Assembly: GCA_947471745.1 (NCBI GenBank)
Contig: CANJKZ010000080.1
Coordinates: forward strand, 1,719,501 to 1,783,500
DNA length: 64,000 bases
From: Closterium sp. Naga37s-1
Taxonomy: Eukaryota; Streptophyta; Zygnematophyceae; Desmidiales; Closteriaceae
Direction: 5' to 3'
Position numbers and translations under genes: made by a program. Numbering within the stretch: the stretch's first letter is position 1; every line of letters starts with the position of its first letter. Shown here in pieces: positions 10,784-22,300 of the stretch. The notes beneath the pieces were generated by a model. The model was not told where the DNA came from. It saw nothing but the letters and a program-made list of their open reading frames with translations, and ran no database searches.

Positions 10784-11210
10784 AAAATTCCAACCTCGCC
10801 TACCTTTCGCCATCACTGCGACAACCAGAGTGCCATCAGGATCGCTAACAAGCCAGGTTTCGTAAACCGCACGAACCACATCGCACTTCGGTACTTTTTC
10901 GTCAAGGACGAAATTGACCAAGGAAAAGTTGACCTCGCCTACTGCCCCACTACTGAGATGGCGGCGGACTTCCTCACCAAGCGCCTGCCACGTCAGCAGT
11001 ACAAACACTGCTCTGACCTCACCGGAGTTGTGAGAGTACGACGGCTTATGCTGGCTTTGCTAGCTTGCCTGAATTTTATTATGCTATATCTAGCTTGGGT
11101 TTATTTTATCATGCATAGATATGCTTGATTTCCTAGGTTAGGTGCATTCCTATACTTTATTATAGTTATAGCACCGAACCAGGTTACGTGTACCGAACTC
11201 AAGCCTATTC
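10784..11210 (+). repeat. Right copy of the 427-bp duplication flanking copia B
   Basis: It begins at the first base after the copia B LTR with AAAAT, the likely 5-bp target. It repeats copia A RNase H (10784-11028) and the first 182 bp of the gypsy D LTR, then runs on into the rest of D. No difference from 3286-3712 was seen by eye. Confidence 0.9.
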
Positions 11211-11398
11211 GGTTTCCACCGAATTGCTTTCTACTGAGTTCGGGAAGGTTCTGTTCGGGACGCTTCGCGACCCTCAGAACATTCGCGTAACACCTGGGTA
11301 ACTGGCCTTGTGTCGAGCCTATATATAGCCTCGTCTTGTACCCAGGTGAATCATTCAATTACAATTCTCTTTTCTGAGCTCGATCCTAGATCCACACA
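11029..11398 (+). repeat. Gypsy D 5' LTR
   Basis: 370 bp from TGTGAGAG to CACACA, followed two bases later by the primer site. The first 182 bp also occur at 3531-3712, left of copia B. Confidence 0.9.
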
Positions 11399-11827
11399 CT
11401 TGGTATCAGAGCCTGTTTACACGCGAAGTTTTCGACCGCTTTTAACTAGCTTTTAAAACCGCGGGGGCGACGACGAAAAGCGCCGATTATGGGTACGTAA
11501 ACCAGTTCCGCGCTATTTTTTAACGTCCCCCTCGAACCGGTTTTCGAACACTCCTCAGGTCCAGTGGCAAAAAGGTTGGAATTTCGACCGTCGGATCGAT
11601 TCGAATCTCAACGGCCCTGAGAATTTCGCCCAAAAAAGTTGGAATTTGGAGCGTCGGATCGAATTTCTTCTCAACGGCCGAGATCGGACGCGAATTTCGC
11701 TTAAGGGAGAATTACGCAACCTACAGAATCAGCGCTCGTCATTTCTACAGTCGAATTGACTCGTAGTGAGTAGACCAGCGCATAAAATTCATTTATTTTC
11801 GTCGCAAATCTTCCTGTAAATCGCCAA

Positions 11828-12723
11828 ATGGAGGAAAATGGTGATAATTCCGTACGAAAAATTACGGAGTTACACACCGGCTTGGACCAGACGCGAGCGG
11901 CACTCCAGCGAATAGAGGAGCTCCTCGCGAACCAGTCGGCAGCCGCCATAGCAGCAGCGAACGCAGCAGCGAATGCAGCAGCGACGTCAGCAGCAGCAGC
12001 GGCGACACCGACACTTAACCCAGCAGCAGCGGCAGCGGCTACAGTGAATCTTGAGGCGGCACGTCCGAGGCTACCGGAGACGTCAATCCGAATGCGAGAG
12101 ACACTGACGTTCGTCAATTCATTGCGACCCTCGAAATTTACTTCGAGGCCGTTGGCTGTACGACCCCGACACACGATGCAATGCGGATTCGGCTCGCAGC
12201 GACACTGTTACGAGGCCCAGCGCTCGAGTGGATTTACAATAGCAACGAGGTCCGAGGCGAGGGGTCATGGACGCAGTTTCGGGAAGCTTTAATTCAACGT
12301 TTCAAACCAATCAACTCCAGCTACATGGCGCGGCAGCAGATTCATCGGCATAAACAGTTCGGCAGTGTAACACAGTACACGCAGCAGATGGAGAGCCTCT
12401 TCAACCGAATTACCGACCTGACCGAAGGGGAAAAAATCCAAGCGTATACTGAGGGGCTAAAGATGGAAGTCCGCCAACAAGTGATTGCCGCGAACTACAA
12501 CAACTACCGCGACATGGTGTGTGCAGCAGAGAGATTCGATGCGCTGATGCGATGTGAACCCGAGACACGACGCCACGTGCCGAACCGATCATTTGGCACG
12601 AAGCGATCGGCACCACCCACGACCGCCGACCCAATGGATATCGACAAGATCGACGCAAAGCAGCGGCCGACAAAATATGAGAAGTGCGAATTTTGCGGCG
12701 CAGCAGGACATCATATAATATGA
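11828..12723 (+). pseudogene. Gypsy D gag, frameshifted
   Basis: Starts at ATG 11828 (MEENGDNSV), with an Ala-rich coil after about 40 residues. One frameshift near 12120-12170 separates it from the retrotransposon Gag core (LLRGPALEW, then FREALIQRFKPIN and VTQYTQQMESLFNRI). It ends in a partial zinc knuckle (CEFCGAAGH) just before a TGA at 12721. The TGA may be a CGA-to-TGA change, since the frame continues in a plausible way. Remaining gag-linker sequence runs to the E insertion at 13032. Confidence 0.8.
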
Positions 12724-13032
12724 TGGCGCGAATTTAAAACGCCACGACCGGCTGGCAACAGGGGAAATCGCCGAGACAAATGGAGGCTCCGCGAAACAAG
12801 ACTCTGCACCGACCGGGAAACTCCAGCCGAACACCCCCGAGAGTAAGAATATTTTCTCTCGAGGTTTTCAAGCCTTTAAAAAATTCAGGGGAGATTTCAA
12901 GGCCAAGAAAAAGCCTTCAGACATTATTCAGGTACCTGAGAAGTTGGGCAAACCACTCCGGAGCGTTGAAAAGGGTCGTGCGTTCCAAGGAGTTCATATT
13001 CTCTCCCCGCAGCATAGTGTTAAGGCTCCCCA

Positions 13033-13259
13033 TGTTGAAATGTATTTGTATACTTTCATATAAATGCCTACAGTAGCCTAGTGTAGTTATCTTAGTTTCC
13101 TGCTAGGTGGTGTACCATTTGCCTTTCTTCATTCTTGCCTATTTGTACTGCTCGCTCCATAGTGAACACCCCTTTTTGGCTTGCACTTTTCCCTCGCCAC
13201 TTTCCTTCTCGTCACCCTCGCCTAGGTCAAACCCTTGACCCTAATCTTCATTCTCGACA
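13033..13259 (+). repeat. Element E 5' LTR
   Basis: 227 bp, TGTTGAAATG to CTCGACA, directly abutting the primer site. Looks identical to 14260-14486. Confidence 0.92.
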
Positions 13260-14259
13260 TGGTATCAGAGCATGTAATATCCTGGCCTACTGTTTTTAAT
13301 TTCTCCATGGGCCCACCGCGTATTCCTTGTTTCATGGCGGCCGTCGCGCCTTTAGTTGCGACTGACGTGACGGGCGCGACGGCAAGTTTTTTGCTGTCAT
13401 GGCGACGAGCTGGGCGGCTTGTACTGCCCCGTTGCTCCTTCGCCCTGTCACCCGCCCAGCGCTACCCGCCCCGTCCCGACCTGCCCCACCCCGTTCTGTC
13501 ACCACCACAGCAGCAGCCGCGCGCAGATGCGTACGGGCGCGCATTGCTGCGCGCAGCTGTGTACGACCGTGCGCATTTGCGCACGGCCGTGTGCGCCAAC
13601 ACCAGCGCCCGTCGCCAGCACCTGCGTGAGCAGCAGCTAACACCGCCCCCCCCTTCCCTTCCGCAGCTTTTGTCGTGGGGGGAGGGAGATGTGGGGGTGG
13701 CGGGTGTGAGTTGCCTGCAGCCCGTCCTACCCCTCCCTTCAGCGGGATTCGCCGTGAAGGGGGGGGAGAGGTTGCGAGGGGAGGGTGAAGGGAAACGGGG
13801 GGAGTGTGAGAGGGTGGCGAGAGAGATTCTGCAAAGCCAGCAGCCACCCCTCCTCTCTCTCTCACTGCCGCTTGTGCTGCTATGGGGGGGAGGGTAAGAG
13901 AGGGTGGTGGGAAAACAGTCAAGCATCTGCAGCTGCCACCCGCTGCTACCGTGGCACCTCCTGCTGCCGCCCCTGCCGCCACTTGTCTTTGTCTCTGCTT
14001 TCTGCTGCTGGGGCCTGCAGGTGCTGCCGTCGAGCCGCTACTGTCCTGCTGCATGTTGCAGCCACAGAGCCTGCTCCTCAGGCGACCTGCCGCCCCTACA
14101 CCTGTTTCTGCTTTGGCTGAGGGCGTGCTACAGCTGGATTTGCCACTCCTGCACCGGCTACTACTGCTCTTGCTTGTTTCTGTTTCTTCCACTGCACCTG
14201 TTGTACCCCTGCAGACTTTGTGCTACACACGGGTTTCCACTGTAGGCATTTAGGGGGTG

Positions 14260-14486
14260 TGTTGAAATGTATTTGTATACTTTCATATAAATGCCTACAG
14301 TAGCCTAGTGTAGTTATCTTAGTTTCCTGCTAGGTGGTGTACCATTTGCCTTTCTTCATTCTTGCCTATTTGTACTGCTCGCTCCATAGTGAACACCCCT
14401 TTTTGGCTTGCACTTTTCCCTCGCCACTTTCCTTCTCGTCACCCTCGCCTAGGTCAAACCCTTGACCCTAATCTTCATTCTCGACA
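14260..14486 (+). repeat. Element E 3' LTR
   Basis: 227 bp, the same as the 5' copy by eye. Preceded by the GGGGGTG polypurine tract and followed by the CCCCA target duplication. Confidence 0.92.
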
Positions 14487-14594
14487 CCCCATTGCCCACA
14501 GGAGAAGCCTACACAGCTGCAAAGGCTTAAGGGAAGGTTCCAGGCCAAGACGAAGCTGAATCGGCCTCGGATAAATCCTTCCAATCCTACTCAG

Positions 14595-17500
14595 TTGGAA
14601 ACTGATATGGAGTCAGCAGCTTCGAGCGCAGGACCGAGGGATGATCTATTCGACGTACCCTACGATCCTATAAGCGAGACCATCTACGGTTACTCGGAGC
14701 AGCAACAACCACTACTACTCGAGGTGATCTGCAACGGGCGACGCCTCCAGGCACTGGTGGACAGCGGTGCGTCTCACTCGGTGTGCGACCACGGGACATT
14801 GGAAAAAATTGGAGAATCTTCGGAGGAGACCAAGTTCACGGCAACGATGGTGGACGGTACGAAACTTCCCATCCACGGCGAAGCATCACTACAGCTGCAC
14901 ATAGGGGCGCTAAGGTGGAAGCCGACGTTACCGATCACGAACATCAACGGATCAGATTTCATCTTGGGGCGAGATTTCTTGAAGCGGTTCAACCCCGAGA
15001 TCGACTGGGTCAACAGGAAGGCGTGCATCTACAACAACGGGAAGCGGATAGCACTGCGAAGCTGGACGGATACAGGGAATGTTTCTGAAACGACACTGGC
15101 ACGGTTCGAACGGACGGTGAACGAGAGTAACACGGGCTACCTAGCACTGGTTATGGCAGCACCAGAGGAGGAGAAGCCGAGTTCGGAGCTACCTGCAGCA
15201 GTGAAGGAGGTCTTGGAGCAGTACAAGGATATAATGCCTGACGACCTACCTGCAGGCGTACCCCCAGCACGCACCCACGAGCACGAGATCGTGGAGGAAC
15301 CATGTGCGAAACCCGTCTCACGAGCACCATACCGACTGAGTCCGACCGAACTGACAGACATGAAGAAACAGATAGAGTATCTACTGGACAGACAACTGAT
15401 CCGCCCATCCACCTCTCCCTACGGTGCACCAGTTCTCTTCACTCCAAAACCAGACGGCAGTTTACGGATGTGCATCGACTACCGCGCACTGAACAAACAG
15501 ACAGTAAAAAACAGATATCCCATACCGCGCATAGACGACCTACTGGATCAACTGCGCGGAGCAACAGTCTTTTCGAAGCTGGACCTACGGTCGGGTTACT
15601 GGTAGATCAAGATGGCAGACAACTCAGTCCACAAGACGGCGTTCCGTACCAGATACGGCTCCTACGAATACTTGGTGATGCCGTTCGGACTCTGCAACGC
15701 ACCAGCGACGGTCCAGGCAGAAATGAACCATATTCTACGGCCCCTGCTGGACGAGTGCGTAGTGGTGTACCTGGACGATATCCTCATCTACTCCAAGAAC
15801 ATGAAGGAGCACGTGGAGCATCTGCGGAAAGGTGTTCGAGATCCTGCGGAAGAATAAGTTCTACGTGAAACTGTCGAAGAGCGACTTCGCACTGAAGAAG
15901 GTGCAGTTTCTCGGGCACATGGTGAGTGCCGAGGGCGTACACGTGGACCCGCGGAAGATCGAAGCCGTCAAGAAGTGGAAAGTTCCGGAGAACGTGAAGG
16001 AGTTGCAGCAGTTCCTAGGCTTCGCCAACTACTACAACAGGTTCGTGCCGCAGTATGCTAAGATAGCAGCGCCACTGACCGACCTACTGAAAAAGGATAC
16101 GCCCTACAAATGGAATACTCCTCATCAGCAAGCCATGGAGCAGCTACAGACAGCACTGACTACAGCGCCAGTACTCATCTTACCAGATCCAGACAAGGAC
16201 TACGTGGTGGAAGCAGACGCTAGTGACCAAGCAGTCGGAGCAGTACTGATGCAGGATCACGGACGCGGTTTGCAGCCCATCGCCTACCTCAGTAAGAAGC
16301 TACACGGAGCAGAACTGAACTACCCCATCCATGACAAGGAAGCCTTAGCGATAGTCATAGCCTTCAAGGCGTGGAGGTGTTACCTAGAGGGAGCCAAGAC
16401 TACAGTCTATACTGACCACTGCAGTCTCAAATACCTGAAGTCGCAGCCGACGCTCTCTCGACGACAGGTGCGGTGGGTGGACTTCCTGGAAACTCACTTC
16501 CACTACGACATCGTGTACAAGCCCGGGCTACACAACAAAGTAGACGCGTTGAGCCGCCCCGGTCATGTAGCAGGCATCCAGCTCGACGGGATGAACCCTC
16601 TGCTCAAGGGTCTATTCCAACATGGGTACTCCGTGGACGCAGAGATCACTACAGCACAGACCAAGAAGCTGTTACAGTGGGAGAAAGACTTAGCTGTAAG
16701 GAAGGGTTCAGGAAAGATTTGGGTACCGAATTACGCCCCGCTACGGCAGATCCTCTTGGGGGAGTTTCACGACGTACCTTACGCGGGACATTTCGGGAGC
16801 AACAAGACGTTAGCAGGGATAGCGAAGTATTACTACTGGCCCGGGATGGCAGCAGACGTGCAGCAGTTCATCACCTCGTGCGACACGTGCTAGCGGATGA
16901 AGAGCAGCAAGCAGAAAAAAGCAGGGTTACTTCAGCCTCTACCCGTACCGGAGCAGCCATGGCAAGTCGTTAGCCTTGACTTCATCACGGGACTTCCTTC
17001 GACCTCACGAGGGCATGATGCCATACTCGTGGTGATCGACAAGTTCTCTAAAATGGGTCACTTCATACCGACCAACGCCACAGCTACAGCTGAAGCGACT
17101 GCTCGCCTCTTCTTCGACCGCATCATCACCATCCACGGCATCCCCGCTACACTCATCTCAGACAGAGACCCCAAATTCACCAGTAAGTTCTGGAAGGAGC
17201 TCATGGGACTGTTGGGGACAAAACTTGCAATGTCTTCAGCATACCACCCCCAGACTGACGGACAGACAGAGCGACTCAATCAGGTGGTTGAACAGTTACT
17301 GCGCACAGCTTGCAAAGACGACATCAGCCACTGGGACACACAGTTACCGACCTTAGAGTTCGCTTATAACAACGCCTCACATGCGGCCACAGGGAAAACT
17401 CCTTTCTTCCTGTGTTACGGACGGGAACCACTCACACCACAGCAGCCAACTACACCGGCACACGTCCAAGCCGCACATGACTTCGTCACCACCATGCAGC

Positions 17501-18006
17501 AGCTATGGGAGAAGACTCAGCGACGTCTCACCACGATGCAAATCTCCCAGAAGCAGTATGCCGATCGTCAGCGACGAGATCACTCAGTAGCAGTCGGAGA
17601 TCAGGTGCTTCTTGACACGCGCAACTTGAACATGTCTCACCTCCCATCCAAACTCCGGCCTCGCTTCTGTGGTCCTTTTCTCGTTGAGGCACAGGTGACA
17701 CCAGTTACATTCCGCTTGCGCTTACCAGATACATGGAAGCCCTACAAGGACCCCAACCAACAGTTCCAGGGACGGCAGCTACCGCCACCACCACCTGTTC
17801 TCATACAGGATGAACCCGAGTACGAAGTGGAGCGTGTTCTCACTCATCGGCGCCGCGGCGGCAAGACCCTCGGGTTCCTGATCCGCTGGAAGGGATACGA
17901 CCCCACTGAGGACAGTTGGGTTGCAGAAGCTGATATGGGCAACGCACGCCGTGCTCTCAAGGACTATCTTGTCAAGCAGGGTGTATCTCACGCCACCCAG
18001 CTTTGA
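14595..18006 (+). pseudogene. Gypsy D pol (protease, RT, RNase H, integrase, chromodomain)
   Basis: Order: aspartic protease ([11 protein letters not shown]), RT ([32 protein letters not shown]), RNase H (VVEADASDQAVG, VYTDHCSLKYL), integrase zinc finger (ending SCDTC), DDE core (LDFITGLP, ISDRDPKFTS, HPQTDGQTERLN) and a C-terminal chromodomain (FLIRWKGYDPTEDSWV). The chromodomain places it among chromoviruses and suggests targeting to modified chromatin. Breaks: TAG at 15603 after GYW, a frameshift near 15832-15855, and TAG at 16891 after DTC. Both stops replace a Gln that is usual at those positions. Confidence 0.9.
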
Positions 18007-18016
18007 TGGGGGGACG

Positions 18017-18386
18017 TGTGAGAGTACGACGGCTTATGCTGGCTTTGCTAGCTTGCCTGAACTTTATTATGCTATATCTAGCTTGGGTTTGTTTTATCAT
18101 GCATAGATATGCTTGATTTCCTAGGTTAGGTGCATTCCTATACTTTATTATAGTTATAGCACCGAACCAGGTTACGTGTACCGAACTCAAGCCTATTCGG
18201 TTTCCACCGAATTGCTTTCTACTGAGTTCGGGAAGGTTCTGTTCGGGACGCTTCGCGACCCTCAGAACATTCGCGTAACACCTGGGTAACTGGCCTTGTG
18301 TCGAGCCTATATATAGCCTCGTCTTGTACCCAGGTGAATCATTCAATTACAATTCTCTTTTCTGAGCTCGATCCTAGATCCTCACA
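18017..18386 (+). repeat. Gypsy D 3' LTR
   Basis: 370 bp, TGTGAGAG to CTCACA, after the polypurine tract. Differs from 11029-11398 at about three positions. Confidence 0.92.
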
Positions 18387-18391
18387 GGAGT

Positions 18392-18786
18392 GGTCAAGCG
18401 AGTCAGCTCCTCTTGCGCCCAGGAATGAAGGGGAGTGTTACGATATGAAGTTTTATGAGAAGACATTCCTGTATGCTGCAGGAGTCGACTCTACCGAGTA
18501 CGAAGTCGAGGAGTCAGAAGAGTCGAAGCGACGCGGTAACTGCCTGACCAAGACCGATGCAGGCAGAAACATTTGAAGTGAAAAGAGCGGGAACATGTTC
18601 AAACGGGTTCCCGCGCCGCACGGTTTGAAATTGCTGTAATAAGGGAATGTACCCCTTAGAGTACATGACTAGTCTAGGTCTTTTCGTATTCCCCTGTATT
18701 CTTACATAAATTCGATGTATGCATGCTATTATCAACTCAGTCATTTACATTCACTCTGACCTGAGATTCAAACTTCCGCTGCAACA
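18392..18786 (+). mobile_element. Copia A 3' end: RNase H tail and probable LTR
   Basis: Joined across the gypsy D target duplication, 18392 onwards supplies the last residues of copia A RNase H (VKRVSSS...) and a stop. A purine tract (GAATGAAGGGGAG) follows, then a TGTTACGATATG segment from 18436 that is probably the 3' LTR. Its end is uncertain; GCAACA at about 18786 is the best candidate. The sequence is unlike the 414-537 LTR, so the 5' and 3' ends belong to different families. Confidence 0.6.
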
Positions 18787-19327
18787 CTACTCTGCGATCA
18801 ACCCTGAGCGATCCTTCGCTAAGTCCCACTTGGGATTGCAACAGATTCAGACTACACGTTTTTTTTTTCCAACCACGAAAAAAAATTGGATGAACAATTG
18901 AAGCTCTCTTGTGAGTGGTATAATAAAAATTCCACCAACATATGCGATAAGACAAGATCCTCCAAACGAGTCGTTTGCATAATGGCAGTAACGCGGCCAC
19001 GTATAGCGCCAAATGGTCCTTGTCATTTTCCTTCCACCATCCAGGGTTCGGGTTTCTACGGAGGTTTATGTGCCACCAGCAGGAGCAGGAGGATGCTGTG
19101 AGCATGATTGGCATCCCTCGTACTTTGTCAGGCGCAAGGCAAGCGCTCCTCCCCTCCCCCCTGTACCCCAACATCACGTCCAACCGAAAAGGGTGCCACT
19201 GGGTCTGTCGGTTCACTGATTATTCCAATCGGGTCAGATCCTTCCACCTTTTCCGTGCATTTGCTTTTTTTAGCTTGCCGTTGAGAATCTCGGTCGGGCG
19301 TTTATCGTACCGCACTGCGAGGGAGCC
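18787..19327. other. Intergenic, upstream of the TEX10-like gene
   Basis: No gene or repeat family recognised. It should contain the promoter and 5' UTR of the gene starting at 19328, but no TATA box or other element can be fixed from sequence alone. Confidence 0.5.
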
Positions 19328-22300
19328 ATGGGCAATCAGAAGGCGGTGCGGTTGAAGCACAAGGGCGTGGACTTCAAGGTACGATCGGCCGTTAGAGTTA
19401 CCCGGTATGATCGTTACGGTCAATCCTTAGGTCGGTCGTAAGGGCCGCCTGTTCGATTAATCCGTCCTTAGGGATCGCGTGTAGGACCGTTAGCGTCTCG
19501 TCGTACCCTGCATTTCGTTGCGGAAAGCTCGTCGTCACTCGCGGGTGTGGCGCCTCGCGTCCTTCGCTCTACGTGCGCGATATCCGCGTATCTCCGTCCA
19601 GCAGTTGTCGCGCTCACGCGCACTGCGCACTACCGTCTCGCCGCACCGTGCGCTCGCCACGTTACATGCCACTTCGCCACATTGATTGCCGCCACACAGC
19701 GTCTCTCCACCTGCCTGCACCGGCCTAGACCGCCTCGTCCGCTGCCGCTACAGTTGTCGATCCGTTTATAGCCTCGTCTCACCCCGCCTTGATCCGACCG
19801 CCCGTGCATTCGCTCTGCGCTGCCCGCGCATTGCCTTTTGGTTGCTCCGCGGCTGCATCAACACGCGCACGGCCGTGTGTTGCCGCTTGCTTCTCGTACT
19901 CCCACCTTCTTACTCCCTCTTTCCCGGCCCCTCTTCCTCTCCCCCTCCGCCCCTCTTCCTCGATCCCTCCGCGCGCCACTCAATGCGCGCGCGCATGGCA
20001 GAAAGTGCGCAGCAAGGTGGGGCGCAAGCTACCGCCGCCGTCCAACGAGACCAAGACCACCGTCAAGGCCAAGAGTGAGTGAGCCGAGAGTCAACACAGT
20101 GACACCCCCTCTCCCTCGCTCCCACTCCCCCCCTCCTCCGTGACTGCTCGTTCTCCCCTTCTCATTCCTCTCGGCGCGCCCTTCCCGCTTCCCGCTTCTT
20201 GTTGATCCAGCGATCCTGTTTCCCCTTCTCTCCCGTTCCAAATCACCATTCGCACATCAAAATCCCGCCCATCGGCGTTTGAGGTGCCTCCCTCCATCCT
20301 CCACCCCCCCTCAACCCCCCACGTCCCGACCCCCACCCCCCTCCTTTCAGCCATCGTGCTACCGGGCCAGAAGCTGCTAGACGATCGGTTGCAGGCGGCG
20401 GTGACTCTTGAGTCCACTCAAAAGCCACCCCCCCACAACCCCCGCCCACCGTTACCCCTTCCCCCCCACTCCCCTTTCCCCCCACCCCCCTTCCCCCCCT
20501 CCCCCGTCCCCCCCTTCCCCAGCGATCGTGCTGCCGGGGCAGAAGCTGCTGGACGACCGGTCGCAGGCGGCGGTGTCGCAGAGGGGCCACACGCTGCCGG
20601 AGCTGCTCGCCCAGTCCGGCCACTACAGCGACAAGGTTCGGCAAGGTAGGCTCGGCAGGAGGAGGCCGGGCAGGCAGGGCGTGGATGGTTGGGCATGGCG
20701 TGGGCAGGGAATGGGGGGCATGGAGGGAGGGAGCACGGGGGGTATGGCAGGAGCGTTCACTTCCCTGTGCGTGCTGCCACCGCCATGCTGCACCATCGAT
20801 CATCTCCACACAGTCTTCGCCCCTGCCACTCCACTCACACCTCTCCTCCCCTCTCTCTCCTCTCCCATCCTCTCCTCTCCTCTCTTCTCCTCTCCCTCGC
20901 TCTGCCGGCCAATCAGAGTCGCTCGTTCGCCTGCGCGAACTGCTGGCAGCCAATCCCGATGAGCTGAGGCGCCATGCTGGCACCATCCTCGCCAAGCTGG
21001 CGCCACGCATTGCTGACGTGGACAAGAAGACAAGAGACTCCCTCCTGCTATTGATGCGCAACGTGCTTTTCCCGACCATGCAGCCCGAGGTGCGTGCGGT
21101 GCAGTGTGGTAAGAGGGCGAGGTGCGAAGGCAGGGTGGACGAGGGCAGGGTAGATTTCTGCAGGAGGGGTTTGGGAGGAGGAGGGTGGGGAATGGAAGAG
21201 AGGAGGGGTTGTGTCGTGGCGCCCTGGCTTTCACGGCATGAAGACAGTCACCTTGCCTTGTCTGTACCATTGGAGAGGGGGGGGTTGAAGGGGGGGACGA
21301 GTGGGGTGGGAGAGGTGGGCGAAGGGATGTGTGTGTGGGATGCGATGCGATGAGCTGGGTGGGGGTCCGGCAAGGAGGAGGGCAGGGCGTGTTGAAGGAA
21401 AGGAGAGGGGCAGCAAGGTACCTACCTACCTACTTACTTACCGCATGGCTGCCCGCATCTCGCCACATCGCAACCCCCACTGCAGCTCATCCCCACCACC
21501 ACGTGTGTGTGTCCTAATACACCCCTCTTCCCTCTCTCTCCCCATTCCCAACTCCCATCCCCCCTTCTCCCCCCCCTTCCCACACACCAGGAGCGCATGG
21601 CGCCATTCTTCACGCTGCTGATGGGCCACGTGGGCTGTGCCATGACACACGTGGCGCCGGACATCCGCCATGCCGCGCTGCCATTCCTCTCAGCGCTGCT
21701 CGCCCACTACCCCTCGCTCTTCCGCTCCTCCTCCACCGCCCAGGTACTCTCAGCCCTCCACCGCCCAGGTACTCTCAGCCCTCCGCTCCCCACCCCTCCC
21801 CTCCTCTCCCTCCCCACCCTCCCCTCCTCTCCTTTTTATCTCCACCTCATGCATGCGCGGTTGACTTGACTTCAAGCCTTGTAACCACTTGACACCGTTC
21901 CTCCCTCTTCACATACTCACCGGCCCATCGTTATTTCTTCCTCTCCTCCTTACAAGTCTTCTCCTCGCACCACCATCCGTGTCATCCCCTTGCCTCCCCT
22001 CACCTTCCGCCCCATCGTCAGGTGGTGGCACATTTCAGTGACATGCTCGCCCTCGCCTCGCCCTCTGCGCGCTCCTTCCCCGCCCTTGCCACCACGCTCG
22101 CCGCCCTCACCTCCTTCCTCTCCACCGCCTTCCCCCACACCTCCTCTTCATCCTCCCCTGCCTCCTCCTCCCCCACCGTCCCATCCCCCTCCCCTCTCAC
22201 CGCCTCGCCCTCCCTCATCCCCCCTGGCTCCGCCCTGCCTCTGCCCACCTCCCCCTTCACGCACCCACTCCCCACTCTCTCCGCCCCCTTTCCCCCAGCC

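Larger units (their letters stand above)
13033..14486 (+). mobile_element. Non-autonomous LTR element E (TRIM/LARD-like)
   Basis: A 1454-bp element with two apparently identical 227-bp LTRs (13033-13259 and 14260-14486). A perfect primer site TGGTATCAGAGC starts at 13260, a polypurine tract (TTTAGGGGGTG) precedes the 3' LTR, and the 5-bp target duplication is CCCCA (13028-13032 and 14487-14491). The 1-kb interior has no Gag, protease, RT or integrase; its open frames on both strands are GC-rich low complexity. It must be moved by enzymes from another element. The GGGCCCACCG motif after the primer site and the GGGGGTG tract are shared with copia B and C. Confidence 0.9.
11029..18386 (+). mobile_element. 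Gypsy D chromovirus, interrupted by element E
   Basis: A Ty3/gypsy element with 370-bp LTRs (11029-11398 and 18017-18386), a primer site TGGTATCAGAGCC just inside the 5' LTR, a polypurine tract (GATGGGGGGACG) before the 3' LTR, gag and a chromodomain-ending pol. The LTRs start TGTGAG; the 3' LTR ends CTCACA. The 5-bp target duplication GGAGT lies at 11024-11028 and 18387-18391. I count about three LTR differences in 370 bp. Gag and pol carry several breaks and element E sits between them, so it is not autonomous. Confidence 0.92.

Noticed and set aside
13332..14192. A 286-codon minus-strand ORF inside element E
   Set aside because: Low-complexity GC-rich sequence between two LTRs; no family motif, and several other frames are open over the same stretch.
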